A stretch of 64,000 bases of DNA from Agromyces sp. Root81 (GCF_001429165.1 NZ_LMIR01000003.1:248001-312000); one strand, 5' to 3'. Positions 26,049-34,461 are shown, counted from the first letter of the stretch. The notes: a model not told the origin generated them from the letters alone. Numbers and translations are program-made.

Positions 26049-26873
26049 ATGTCCACGAACTTCGCCGTCATCGGCGCCACAGGCAAGACCGGCCGTCGCG
26101 TCGCAGAACGCCTCGAGGCGGAGGGCCACGCCGTGCGCCGCCTGGCCCGCGGCACGAGCCCGTCCTTCGACTGGGAGCATCCGGAGGGATGGGTGCCGGC
26201 ACTGCACGGCATCGACCGCCTGTACGTGACCTACGTCCCCGACCTCGCGGCCCCCGGCGCGGATGTCGCGATCACCCGCCTCGCACAACTCGCCGACGAG
26301 GCCGGCGTGCAGCGCATCGTGCTGCTCTCCGGCCGCGGCGAAGACGGGGCGCGTCGCTGCGAGGACATCCTGTCGGCATCGAACGTGCCGACGACGGTCG
26401 TGCGGGCGAGCTGGTTCGCGCAGAACTTCACCGAGGGCATGCTGAGCGACGCCGCATCCACGGGCGTGCTCGCGCTTCCGGCGGGCGACGTGCGCGAGCC
26501 GTTCATCGATGTCGACGACCTCGCCGCGGTCGCCGTCGAGGCGCTCACCAGCGACGGCCATGCGGGCCTCGTCCACGAAGTGACCGGCCCGGAGTCCCTG
26601 ACGTTCGCCGAGGTCGCCGCCATCCTCTCGGAGGTCGCCGGTCGCGAGGTGGTCTACGTGCCCATGGGGTTCGAGGAGTTCCATGCCGCAGTCGCCTCGG
26701 AGGAGGGAGAGGCCGTCGCGACGCTCCTCACCGAGCTCTGCCGCGAGGTCTTCGACGGCCGCAATGCGGCCCCGACCGACGGGGTGGCCCGCGTGCTCGG
26801 CCGGCCGGCGCGCAGGCTGCGATCGGTGCTGACGGATGCCGCCGCCGCGACACCGGCCGGTCGGCCCGCGTAG
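26049..26873 (+). CDS. NmrA-like NAD(P)-binding oxidoreductase
   Basis: A 274-residue atypical short-chain dehydrogenase. FAVIGATGKTGRRVAERL at the N-terminus is the GxxGxxG NAD(P) motif; the remainder (RASWFAQNFTEGML, REPFIDVDDLAAVAVEAL, VTGPESLTFAEVAAIL) matches the NmrA/QOR2/agroclavine-dehydrogenase-like group. The catalytic YxxxK is absent, as usual for this group, so it may be a redox sensor or a reductase. Start ATG 26049 with AGAGGA eight bases upstream. Regulated, by position, by the divergent AraC protein. Confidence 0.88.
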   Translation: MSTNFAVIGATGKTGRRVAERLEAEGHAVRRLARGTSPSFDWEHPEGWVPALHGIDRLYVTYVPDLAAPGADVAITRLAQLADEAGVQRIVLLSGRGEDGARRCEDILSASNVPTTVVRASWFAQNFTEGMLSDAASTGVLALPAGDVREPFIDVDDLAAVAVEALTSDGHAGLVHEVTGPESLTFAEVAAILSEVAGREVVYVPMGFEEFHAAVASEEGEAVATLLTELCREVFDGRNAAPTDGVARVLGRPARRLRSVLTDAAAATPAGRPA

Positions 26874-26904
26874 CGGCCGACTCAGGGCGACGAGAAGAGC
26901 AGCC

Positions 26905-27762
26905 ATGACCGACCACGCATCCGAATCCCGCTGGCAGGCGTTCTGGAACCGTGGCGGCTGGTGGAAGGCCCTCGGCGTCGCAGTCGTGTACCTGGCGCTC
27001 TACCTCGGCACCGGGTGGGTCGTCGACACCCTCGGGCGCGACGTGATCGACTTCGACGACCTCTTCGGCGACGCCCTCAGCGTCTTCCTCGCCGTCGGGC
27101 TGCCCGTCGTCGTCGGCTCCGCCGTCCTGCTCGCGTTCTCGTGGTCGCTCGGCTGGATCCCGAAGCCGCTCTTCACCCGGCAGCCGGTGCGCGGCAGCTG
27201 GTGGATGTGGGTCGCGCCGGCCATCGTGCTCATCCCCGTGCTGCTCCGTCTCTTCGGCACCGACTACAGCCGGTACACCGGCGGCGTCATCGCCGTCACC
27301 TTCCTCGTCGGCATCTTCGTCGGCATCTCCGAGGAGCTCCTCACGCGCGGTCTCGCCGTGAACCTGCTGCGCAAGCACGGCTACAACGAGTGGGCCGTCG
27401 CCGTGCTCTCGTCGCTCATCTTCGCGCTGCTGCACTCGAGCAACCTGCTCTCGGGCCAGCCGATCCTCACAGTGCTGGCGACGATGGGCTACACCTTCGT
27501 GTTCGGCATCATGATGTACCTCACGCTGCGCGTCACCGGCAACCTGATCTGGCCGATCCTGCTGCACGCGATCACCGACCCCACAGCCTTCCTCGCCACG
27601 GGCGGCATCGACGTCGCCGCGACCGCCGCGCAGAGCCCGCTCCTCGCCTTCGTGACCCCGGCGACGCTCCTGATGACGGTCTTCGCCCTCATCGCGCTCA
27701 TCTTCATCCGCGGCCGCGCGACCGCCGACGTGCCCGGCCTGGAGACCGCGCCGCGCGTCTGA
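26905..27762 (+). CDS. CPBP-family intramembrane metalloprotease
   Basis: A 285-residue membrane protein with about eight hydrophobic segments. The CPBP (CAAX protease/bacteriocin-processing, ABI) motifs are visible: SEELLTRGL (Glu143, Glu144, Arg148), FALLHSSNLL and LLHAITDP with the second and third conserved histidines. Function in bacteria ranges from peptide maturation to self-immunity; no bacteriocin gene is nearby. It follows the NmrA-like gene by 31 bp, possibly co-transcribed. Confidence 0.88.
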   Translation: MTDHASESRWQAFWNRGGWWKALGVAVVYLALYLGTGWVVDTLGRDVIDFDDLFGDALSVFLAVGLPVVVGSAVLLAFSWSLGWIPKPLFTRQPVRGSWWMWVAPAIVLIPVLLRLFGTDYSRYTGGVIAVTFLVGIFVGISEELLTRGLAVNLLRKHGYNEWAVAVLSSLIFALLHSSNLLSGQPILTVLATMGYTFVFGIMMYLTLRVTGNLIWPILLHAITDPTAFLATGGIDVAATAAQSPLLAFVTPATLLMTVFALIALIFIRGRATADVPGLETAPRV

Positions 27763-27776
27763 CGCACCGCGTCGGC

Positions 27777-28574
27777 TCAGTCGACGAGCGCCCCGGCCGT
27801 GAGGTTCGAGACCACGCCGGTCATCGACCGCGCTCGGTCGGATGCCGCGAATGCGAGGTACTCCGCGACCTCGGCGAGCGACGGCAGCCGGCCGAGCAGC
27901 GTCGTGCCCGCGAGCCCGGCGAGCCATTCGTCGCGGCCGATGCCGCCCGCAGCCGCGATGCGGCCGAACATCTCGCCCGTGTACGAGGTGTCGTAGGCAT
28001 CGGCCATCGCGTGCGGCCGCACGCAGACCACTCGCACGCCATCGGGCCCGAGCTCGCCGGCGAGCGCCCGCGAGAAACCCTCGAGGCCGGCGCTCTGCGC
28101 GGCGTTGCCGATGAGCCCGCGGCCGGTGAGCCGCGCCCCCGGCGTCGAGATCGTGAGGATCACGCCGCCGCCCTGCGCGATCATCGGCCGTGAGACGGCC
28201 TTGGCCGTGACGAAGTTGGTCTGCAGGTAGCCCGTGACGGGGTGCAGGTAGTCGGCGAGCGAGGTCTCGGCGATCGGCAGGCCCTGCACGTGGTCGAACC
28301 CCACGGCGTTCAGGGCGATGTCGATGCGCCCCGCGGCATCCGTCACCTCGTCGACGTGGCGGTCGACGGCCGCCTGGTCCATCGCGTCGACGACGGCGAT
28401 GTCGACGGATGCCCCGAGCTCGCGTGCCGCGGAGGCCGCGGCCTCGAGCCGTGGCAGGCTGCGGCCGGCCAGGAACAGTCGTGCACCTTCGCGGGCGAAC
28501 ACGCGGGCCGCGGCGCCGCCGATCGATCCCCCGCCGCCGTGGATCACGGCCACCTTGTCGTCGAGCAGCATCAT
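27777..28574 (-). CDS. SDR-fold protein lacking the catalytic Tyr and Lys
   Basis: A 265-residue classical SDR-fold protein. The nucleotide motif is VIHGGGGSIGGAAARVF instead of TGxxxGIG, and NAVGF occupies the NNAG position. At the place of the catalytic YxxxK the sequence is GNAAQSAGLEGF, so Tyr becomes Asn and Lys becomes Ser; the upstream catalytic Ser region reads TISTPGARLTG. The C-terminal VVSNLTAGALVD matches SDR dimer strands. Third gene of an ArsR-SRPBCC-SDR operon, its start overlapping the SRPBCC stop. It may bind NAD(P) without the usual oxidoreductase chemistry. Confidence 0.85.
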   Translation of the reverse strand: MMLLDDKVAVIHGGGGSIGGAAARVFAREGARLFLAGRSLPRLEAAASAARELGASVDIAVVDAMDQAAVDRHVDEVTDAAGRIDIALNAVGFDHVQGLPIAETSLADYLHPVTGYLQTNFVTAKAVSRPMIAQGGGVILTISTPGARLTGRGLIGNAAQSAGLEGFSRALAGELGPDGVRVVCVRPHAMADAYDTSYTGEMFGRIAAAGGIGRDEWLAGLAGTTLLGRLPSLAEVAEYLAFAASDRARSMTGVVSNLTAGALVD

Positions 28575-29005
28575 GCGTCTCCGTTCTCTGCGAGTGTTCG
28601 GGCGAATCGGTCGATGATCTCGGTCCAGCCCTCGGTGTGCTGCTGCACGGCCTCGGCGTCGGGCAGCTGCTCGTGGCGCACTTCGACCACGGTGGCGTCG
28701 CCGTCGGGCCGGAACGTCACCCGCACCACCGAGTCGGTGTGGTGCGTGGCGATCGAGCGCCAGGTGAACTCGAGCGTGTGCGGCCGATCGATCACGGTGT
28801 AGCTGCCCGCGTGCACGAAGGACCCGCCGGGGTCGTTCATCGTGATCGTGAAGGCCCCGCCCACACGTGGGTCGGCCACGACGTTCGACGGCTCGCTGCC
28901 GTCGCGCCGCATCCACACGGCGAGGCTCACCGGGTCGAGCCAGGCATCGAAGAGGCGGTCGGCGGATGCCGCGATGCGCCGGCTGACTGTGACGGCGGCG
29001 GTCAT
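28571..29005 (-). CDS. SRPBCC/AHSA1-domain protein
   Basis: A 144-residue START-like (AHSA1) domain protein. SRRIAASADRLFDAWLDPVSLAVWM is the family's N-terminus and VRVTFRPDGDATVVEVRHEQLPDAEAVQQHTEGW its C-terminal half. Such proteins bind hydrophobic ligands and are frequently encoded with an ArsR regulator. The start overlaps the ArsR stop (ATGA at 29002-29005). Confidence 0.9.
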   Translation of the reverse strand: MTAAVTVSRRIAASADRLFDAWLDPVSLAVWMRRDGSEPSNVVADPRVGGAFTITMNDPGGSFVHAGSYTVIDRPHTLEFTWRSIATHHTDSVVRVTFRPDGDATVVEVRHEQLPDAEAVQQHTEGWTEIIDRFARTLAENGDA

Positions 29006-29352
29006 CGGGGTGCTCCGTCGGCGGTGACCTCATCAGCGTCGCTGAGCACGAACGCTTCGAGGGCTGCGAGCCGCTGCTCCCAGAAGTCGCGGTACTGCGT
29101 CATCCAGGCGACCGCATCTCCGAGCGCTTCAGCGCGCAGCGACAGCACGTGGTCGCGGCCGCGCACGTGCCGCTCCACGAGTCGGGCGCGTTCGAGCACC
29201 TTGATGTGTTTGCTCGTGGAGTTCAGCGAGATCGGGAACTCGCGCGCGAGTTCGGTGACCCGCGCGTCGGACACGAGGAGGCGATCGAGGATCGCGCGTC
29301 GCGTGGGGTCGGCGACAGCGCTGAGCACGGAGTCGAGTTGATATTCACCCAT
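29002..29352 (-). CDS. ArsR-family repressor, probably leaderless
   Basis: A 116-residue winged-helix regulator (YQLDSVLSAVADPTRRAILDRL, VTELAREFPISLNSTSKHIKVLERARLVERHVRGRDHVLSL). No metal-binding cysteines are present, as in the ArsR subgroup paired with SRPBCC proteins. ATG 29352 has no ribosome site, but TATATT lies seven bases upstream and TTGACG 17 bases before that, so transcription should begin at or next to the A of ATG. The start codon is inside a perfect 24-bp palindrome. The frame is open to 29469, but a start there would put the promoter inside the gene. Confidence 0.85.
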   Translation of the reverse strand: MGEYQLDSVLSAVADPTRRAILDRLLVSDARVTELAREFPISLNSTSKHIKVLERARLVERHVRGRDHVLSLRAEALGDAVAWMTQYRDFWEQRLAALEAFVLSDADEVTADGAPR

Positions 29353-29364
29353 GTGGGTGAATAT
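29341..29364. promoter_or_regulatory. ArsR operator spanning -10 and start codon
   Basis: Arms ATATTCACCC and GGGTGAATAT are perfectly complementary around a 4-base centre ATGT that contains the middle of the arsR start codon. The palindrome covers the -10 hexamer, so ArsR binding would block its own operon. Confidence 0.85.
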
Positions 29365-29388
29365 ATGCCCGAGTCGAACCCGCGTCAA
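29360..29388 (-). promoter_or_regulatory. Promoter of the arsR-SRPBCC-SDR operon
   Basis: On the minus strand TTGACG (29388-29383), a 17-base spacer and TATATT (29365-29360), followed by seven bases and the ATG. Close to consensus and well placed for a leaderless transcript. Confidence 0.75.
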
Positions 29389-29460
29389 GGGTTCGACGAC
29401 CGTGAACCGATTCCGGTGCGCGCCCGCCGGCGTCTCGCGAGGCCGCAGAACCGCGATGCC

Positions 29461-29489
29461 TTGACCCATGTCAACCGAGTGTTTATTGT
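29461..29489 (+). promoter_or_regulatory. Promoter of the DUF2975-XRE operon
   Basis: TTGACC (29461), a 17-base spacer and TATTGT (29484-29489). The -35 is part of TTGAC-CCAT-GTCAA, a small perfect inverted repeat. The expected start point is near 29496, within the next palindrome. Confidence 0.55.
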
Positions 29490-29491
29490 TC

Positions 29492-29506
29492 TTCGATAAG
29501 ATCGAA
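29492..29506. promoter_or_regulatory. Palindrome at the DUF2975 transcription start
   Basis: TTCGAT and ATCGAA are complementary around AAG. CGATAAG also occurs as a direct repeat at 29494 and 29510, 16 bp apart. Position just after the -10 suits repression by the XRE protein encoded downstream. Confidence 0.5.
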
Positions 29507-29525
29507 AAACGATAAGGAGCTCGCC

Positions 29526-30203
29526 GTGACCGTCACCGAGGCATCCGCTGCCCGACCGAACGCACGCACGCGCACGCCGCGCGGCACCTCGATCGGCATC
29601 GGTCTGATCTGGGTCATCGCGACCTTCGCCATGCTCTTCGACGCGCTAGGGCTGTTCTCGATGACGACGGGACTGTTCTTCGTGAACGCGCTGCAGGGCG
29701 ATGTCGAGACGCATCAGTCGCTCACCGCGCTTCCGCAGTTCATCCAGGCTGAGCTCCGCGAGGGTGCACCGCCCGCCGATCTCACCGACCTCTCCATCTG
29801 GGTCCGCCTCCTCTGCGCGCTCCCCACGTTCATGCATCTCCTCGTGCTGCTGGTCTCGACGATCCTCGTGACCCGCGCCATCCGGGTCATCGAAGCCGGC
29901 CGCCCGTTCACGAGAACCGGCGTTCGCGCGTGGGCTCTGCTCGGCATCGTGCTCATCATCGGCGGCGGCATCCAGGGCGTTCTCGACACGGTCGCCGTCG
30001 GCGTCGCGTCCTCGCTCGCCCGTACCAACCCGGATGGCCACCCCGACGGCCCGTGGGCGCTCGGCGGCGACTACCAGGCGCTTGGCACGAACTTCCCGGA
30101 CTGGCCCTGGATCTTCTTCGTGCTCGGGATCATCGCTGCGGCCGTCGCCGCCGCATTCCGCGAGGGCTCGCGCTTGGAGGCGGAGGTCGAGGGTGTCGTC
30201 TGA
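29526..30203 (+). CDS. DUF2975-like membrane protein
   Basis: A 225-residue membrane protein with four probable helices (about residues 22-45, 92-118, 137-160, 195-215) and an extracytoplasmic segment after the first. The layout and its overlapping XRE regulator match the DUF2975/YoaS-YozG pairing known from Bacillus and actinobacteria; function unknown. GTG start at 29526 with AAGGAG seven bases upstream. Confidence 0.75.
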   Translation: MTVTEASAARPNARTRTPRGTSIGIGLIWVIATFAMLFDALGLFSMTTGLFFVNALQGDVETHQSLTALPQFIQAELREGAPPADLTDLSIWVRLLCALPTFMHLLVLLVSTILVTRAIRVIEAGRPFTRTGVRAWALLGIVLIIGGGIQGVLDTVAVGVASSLARTNPDGHPDGPWALGGDYQALGTNFPDWPWIFFVLGIIAAAVAAAFREGSRLEAEVEGVV

Positions 30204-30468
30204 TCGCGGCGACCGGATCGAGCACGGCGCGCCGCGGAACTCCGAAGACGGCGACCATCGCATCGTCGTGCACCTCGCCGAGGTGCTCGAGCGGCGCGGC
30301 ATGACCCTCACCGAGCTCTCCGAACGCATCGGCGTCACGCTCGCCAACCTGTCGATCCTGAAGACCGGCAAGGCCCGTGCCGTTCGCTTCACGACCCTCA
30401 CCGCGATCTGCGAGGCCCTCGACACGACGCCCGCCGAACTCTTCAGCTACGAGCCCCGCGACGGCTGA
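30193..30468 (+). CDS. XRE-family regulator, YozG-like
   Basis: A 91-residue Cro/CI-type regulator: VVHLAEVLERRGMTLTELSERIGVTLANLSILKTGKARAVRFTTLTAICEALDTTPAELFSY. GTG start at 30193 lies within the end of the DUF2975-like gene, an 11-base overlap, so the two are coupled. It likely controls the shared promoter at 29461. Confidence 0.85.
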   Translation: MSSDRGDRIEHGAPRNSEDGDHRIVVHLAEVLERRGMTLTELSERIGVTLANLSILKTGKARAVRFTTLTAICEALDTTPAELFSYEPRDG

Positions 30469-30518
30469 GCGACACCGCAGACGGTTCGGATGTCGGTCGG
30501 GGGTGGCAGGCTGACGGC

Positions 30519-31094
30519 ATGGCGATCGAAGTACGCCCGGCGACGGAGTTCGACGACGTCGCAGCGGTCATCGGGCCGAAGAAGCCCACATCGAACGTGT
30601 GCTTCTGCCTGAGCTACCGGCTGCTCACGTCGAAAGAGAACCTGGCGCTGCGCGGGCCCGAGCGCGCCGAGCGCGTGCGAGTGCTCTGCGAGCTCGACCC
30701 GCCGCCCGGCGTGCTCGCCTACGAGGGCGACGAGGTGGTCGGTTGGGCGGCGGTGCATCCGCGCGCCGACACGAGCTTCGCGAAGAACCGCAGGATCCCG
30801 CACGTCGACGACCTCGACGTGTGGTCGGTCTGGTGCTTCCGTGTGCGTCCCGGGCACCGCAAGGCCGGCATCGCGCACCACCTGATCGCCGGCGCGGTCG
30901 AGTTCGCACGGGAACACGGCGCGCCGGCGATCGAGGGCTACCCCGTCGACAACCGCGGCGAGAAGGTCGACCTGACCATGGCCTACGTCGGCACCCGCGC
31001 ACTGTTCGAGCGGGCCGGCTTCACGAAGGCGGCCGACACCGAATCGGTGGTGAGCGGGTTCCCGCGCGTGCTCATGCGCCTCGATCTGCGCTGA
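30519..31094 (+). CDS. GNAT-family N-acetyltransferase
   Basis: A 191-residue acetyltransferase. The acetyl-CoA loop is CFRVRPGHRKAGIAHHLIAGAV (R/Q-x-x-G-x-G/A variant) and TRALFERAGFTKA is the C-terminal motif. SNVCFCLSYRL near the N-terminus is typical of a GNAT subgroup of unknown substrate. Start ATG 30519. Its last 23 bases overlap the end of the convergent MMPL gene. Confidence 0.85.
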   Translation: MAIEVRPATEFDDVAAVIGPKKPTSNVCFCLSYRLLTSKENLALRGPERAERVRVLCELDPPPGVLAYEGDEVVGWAAVHPRADTSFAKNRRIPHVDDLDVWSVWCFRVRPGHRKAGIAHHLIAGAVEFAREHGAPAIEGYPVDNRGEKVDLTMAYVGTRALFERAGFTKAADTESVVSGFPRVLMRLDLR

Positions 31095-33702
31095 GCCGCG
31101 CCTCCTCCGACGCCTCGGCCTCCCCGGCCACCTCGGCCGGCGCGGCAGCTGCGGCCGATGCATCCGCCTGATCGCCCTGCGTCGCCCCGTGCACCGGGTG
31201 GCTCCGCTCGAGCGCGGCCCCCTCGACGTCGACATCGGGCAGCAGCCGGTCGAGCCACTTCGGCAGCCACCACGCTGCCGGGCCGAGCAGATGCATGATC
31301 GCGGGCGTCAGCAGCATGCGCACGATGAACGCGTCGAACAGCACGCCGATCGCGAGGCCGAAGCCGAGCGGCCGCACCATCGTCAGGTGCGAGAAGACGA
31401 AGCCGCCGAACACCGCCGCCATGATGATGGCCGCCGCAGTGACCACCGCACGACCGCCGCGGAGGCCCGCGACGACCGCGAGCCGTGCCGGTGTGCCGTG
31501 CACGTAGGCCTCCCGCATGCCCGAGACGAGGAACAGCTGGTAGTCCATCGCGAGGCCGAAGAGCACACCCATCACGATGATCGGCGCGAAGTTCAGCACG
31601 GGCCCGGGGTTGTGCACGCCGAAGACCTCGCCGAACCATCCCCACTGGAAGATCGCGACCGTCGCGCCGAACGCCGCGAACAGCGAGAGCACGAAGCCGG
31701 CGGTCGCGATGAGCGGCACGAGGATCGAGCGGAACACGAGGATCAGGATGATGAGCGAGAGCCCGACCACGACCCCGAGGTAGAGCGGCAGCACGCCGGC
31801 GAGCTTCGCCGAGATGTCGATGTTGCCGCTCGCACCGCCAGCGACGCCGAGTTCGACGCCGTCGAGCCCCTCAGCGGATGTCTCATCGCCGGCGAGCGGC
31901 GAGAGGCCTCGCAGCTCGTGCACGAGCGCCTCGGTCGTCTCGCTCGACGGCCCGTCGCTCGGCACGACCTGGAAGGCGAAGAAGTCGCGCTCGTCGGAGA
32001 CACCCGCGGGCGCCACGGCGACGACGTCGTCGACGTCCGTGAGCCACTCGGCGAGATCGGCCTGGGTGGCGACGAGCTCGTCTTCGGCGACCCCGTCGGG
32101 CAGCGTCGCGGTCACGAGCAGGGGTCCGTTCTGGCCGGGGCCGAAGGCCTCCGCGACGGCCGTGTAGGCCCGGTAGGGCGTGGCATCCGGCGATTCGGAT
32201 GCCCCGTCGGGCAGCCCGAGCCGCATCGAGAGCGCCGGGATGGCGACGATGAGCAGCACGACGATCGAGACCACCGCGGTCACGATCGCCCGCCACGTCG
32301 GCATGGCGACGAGCTTCGGCGCGGCGTGCGACTCGTGGCCGATCTCGGCCCGGGCGCGCTTGGAGAGCACGCGCCGTCCGATGAGGCCGAGCAGCGCGGG
32401 CGTGAGCGTCACCGCGACGAGCACGGCGATGAGCACGCAGACCGCACCGACCGTGCCCATGATGCCGAGGAACGGGATGCCGGTGACGTTCAGCGCGAGC
32501 AGCGCGACGAGCACGGTCGACCCGGCGAACACGACGGCGTTGCCCGCGGTGCCGTTGGCGAGCTGGATCGACTCGCGCAGCTCCATGCCGGCGAGCACCT
32601 GCCGTCGATGCCGGTTGATGATGAAGAGCGCGTAGTCGATGCCGACCGCGAGGCCGAGCATGACGCCGAGCACGGGTGTGACCGACGACATGTCGACGAC
32701 GCCCGAGAACGCCAGCGACCCGGCGACGCCGATGCCGACGCCGATGAACGAGGAGATGATCGGCAGGGTCGCGGGCAGCAGCGCGCGGAACACGATGATG
32801 AGGACGAGGGCGGCGATGAGCACGCCGACGATCTCGCCGATGCCGATGAGCCCCTCGACCGACGCGGCGATCTCGGACGAGTAGTCGACCGAGACGCCAT
32901 CGATGTCGGCGTCGTCGAGTTCGGCCGCGACCTCGGCCTTGAGCGCGCTCGACAGCGAGAAGAGGTCGTCCTCGAACATGATGACGCCGATCGCGGTGCT
33001 CTCATCGGTGGAGACCGTGCGGATCTCGGCGGCGGCGTCCATGAGCCGGGTGCCGTCCTCGAGCTCGGCGGCCGAGGCGTCGAGCTTGTCGGCACCGGCG
33101 TCGAGCTGGGCCTGCTGCGCGTCGAGCTCCGCGGCGCCCGCGTCGAGCTGGGCCTGCTGCGCGTCGAACTGGGGGGCCGCCTGCTCGTACGCCCCGGCGG
33201 CCTTCGCCTGTTCGACGGCGGCGTCGAGCTGCGCCTGCCCTGCGTCGAGCTGGGCCCGGGCGGCATCGAGCTGGACCTGACCCGCCTCGAGTTCGGCGCG
33301 GCCGGCCTCGATCTGCGCGGCGCCGTCGGCGAGCTGCGCCGCCTGGTCGGCGCGTTCGGATGCCGCGGCGAACGGGTCGACGACGTCGGCGACGCCGTCG
33401 ATCTCCGAGATGTCGGCGAGGAGCGTCGAGATGTCCTCTCGCTGCGCGTCGCTGAGCGCCTCCCCGTCGTCGGTCTGGAAGACGACGGTGCCGGTGGCGC
33501 CGCCGAGCCCGTCGAGGCGCGCGTCGAGCTGTTCGGTGACCCGCTCGGTCTCGGTGCCGGGGATGCTCATGCTCTGCGTGAGGGTGCCGCCGAACGCGAG
33601 GAAGGCGCCTCCGGCGAGCGCGAGCACCGCGAGCCAGCCGCCGAGCACGAACCACGCGCGGCGCACGGAGAATCGACCGATTCGATACAGGAGTTCAGCC
33701 AT
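31072..33702 (-). CDS. MMPL/RND-family exporter with heptad-repeat extracellular domain
   Basis: An 876-residue transporter with the MMPL layout: helix 1 (about residues 17-38), a large outer domain, helices 2-6 (about 285-450), a second outer domain and helices 8-12 (about 640-790), then an Ala-rich cytoplasmic tail. The proton-relay region is seen in GLAVGIDYALFI and GLAMDYQLFLVSGMREA. Residues 121-215 of the first outer domain are an unusual QLDAxxx repeat with seven-residue period, predicted coiled coil. Divergent TetR at 33858 probably represses it. Expected role: export of lipids, siderophores or drugs. Confidence 0.92.
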   Translation of the reverse strand: MAELLYRIGRFSVRRAWFVLGGWLAVLALAGGAFLAFGGTLTQSMSIPGTETERVTEQLDARLDGLGGATGTVVFQTDDGEALSDAQREDISTLLADISEIDGVADVVDPFAAASERADQAAQLADGAAQIEAGRAELEAGQVQLDAARAQLDAGQAQLDAAVEQAKAAGAYEQAAPQFDAQQAQLDAGAAELDAQQAQLDAGADKLDASAAELEDGTRLMDAAAEIRTVSTDESTAIGVIMFEDDLFSLSSALKAEVAAELDDADIDGVSVDYSSEIAASVEGLIGIGEIVGVLIAALVLIIVFRALLPATLPIISSFIGVGIGVAGSLAFSGVVDMSSVTPVLGVMLGLAVGIDYALFIINRHRRQVLAGMELRESIQLANGTAGNAVVFAGSTVLVALLALNVTGIPFLGIMGTVGAVCVLIAVLVAVTLTPALLGLIGRRVLSKRARAEIGHESHAAPKLVAMPTWRAIVTAVVSIVVLLIVAIPALSMRLGLPDGASESPDATPYRAYTAVAEAFGPGQNGPLLVTATLPDGVAEDELVATQADLAEWLTDVDDVVAVAPAGVSDERDFFAFQVVPSDGPSSETTEALVHELRGLSPLAGDETSAEGLDGVELGVAGGASGNIDISAKLAGVLPLYLGVVVGLSLIILILVFRSILVPLIATAGFVLSLFAAFGATVAIFQWGWFGEVFGVHNPGPVLNFAPIIVMGVLFGLAMDYQLFLVSGMREAYVHGTPARLAVVAGLRGGRAVVTAAAIIMAAVFGGFVFSHLTMVRPLGFGLAIGVLFDAFIVRMLLTPAIMHLLGPAAWWLPKWLDRLLPDVDVEGAALERSHPVHGATQGDQADASAAAAAPAEVAGEAEASEEARLSADRGA

Positions 33703-33764
33703 GGTGCCGAGGCGCCCTTCGTGAGGTGACAGGTCGGCGCGTCATCGAGCCCACTCGAGGATAA

Positions 33765-33778
33765 CCGACATCTGTCGG
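33765..33778. promoter_or_regulatory. TetR operator candidate between MMPL and tetR
   Basis: CCGACA and TGTCGG are perfect complements around TC. It lies 63 bp before the MMPL start and 80 bp before the tetR start. Confidence 0.55.
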
Positions 33779-33857
33779 AGATCTCGCCAGAAGGTGCCAA
33801 CAGTCCCATCGAGCGAACGGCATCGGACGCGGCATCCCGAACTGGCAGAATCGCCCT

Positions 33858-34415
33858 ATGGACGTCAGAGTGGAGCGAACGCGGAGGAGCCTGCAGGACG
33901 CCCTGCTCGACCTCGCCCGCGAACGCCCGCTCGACGAGGTGACGGTGGCCGAGATCGCCGCCCGCGCCGGGGTCAACCGCAGCAGTTTCTACCAGCACTA
34001 CTCCGAGAAGGAGACGCTGCTCGCCGACGCCCTCGACGCGGCGGCCGAGGCGGCCGCCGCCACCCTGCCCGGTCACTACGAGCCGCCGAGCGGGCCGCCG
34101 CAGGCCCTGGTCCAGTTCCTCCAGCACATCGACGAGCACGCAGAGCTCTACCGGTCGGTCTTCGGGGGGACGGGTTCAACCGCAGTGCTCGCCCGCCTGC
34201 GTGCCCGCATCGAGGCGATCGTGCGGGAGGGGCTCGTCTCCTCGCCGACCCCGGCCTACGAGGGAGTCCCACTCGACGTCATCGCGGCCGGCATCACGGG
34301 CTCCGCCCTCGGGGTCGTCGAAGCCTGGCTCATGCGCGATCCCCGGCCGTCGGTCGAGGTCGGGGCGGAGTGGGTCTGGCGCGCACTGCTCGGCCCCGGC
34401 GGATCCTGGGCGTGA
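33858..34415 (+). CDS. TetR-family transcriptional regulator
   Basis: A 185-residue regulator with the TetR helix-turn-helix in the first 50 residues (ERTRRSLQDALLDLARERPLDEVTVAEIAARAGVNRSSFYQHYSEKETLLADAL) and a helical C-terminal domain of the TetR_C_8-like type. Divergent from the MMPL exporter, its probable target. Start ATG 33858. Confidence 0.92.
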   Translation: MDVRVERTRRSLQDALLDLARERPLDEVTVAEIAARAGVNRSSFYQHYSEKETLLADALDAAAEAAAATLPGHYEPPSGPPQALVQFLQHIDEHAELYRSVFGGTGSTAVLARLRARIEAIVREGLVSSPTPAYEGVPLDVIAAGITGSALGVVEAWLMRDPRPSVEVGAEWVWRALLGPGGSWA

Positions 34416-34461
34416 CGCCGTCGGTCGTCTCCGCTAGGTTGACCCCGACGAAAGGAATGCG

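Noticed and set aside
31189..33729. An 846-codon open frame on the plus strand opposite the MMPL gene.
   Set aside because: It is an antisense shadow created by high GC at third positions; composition is Arg/Asp/Glu/His-rich with no domain, and the MMPL reading is unambiguous.
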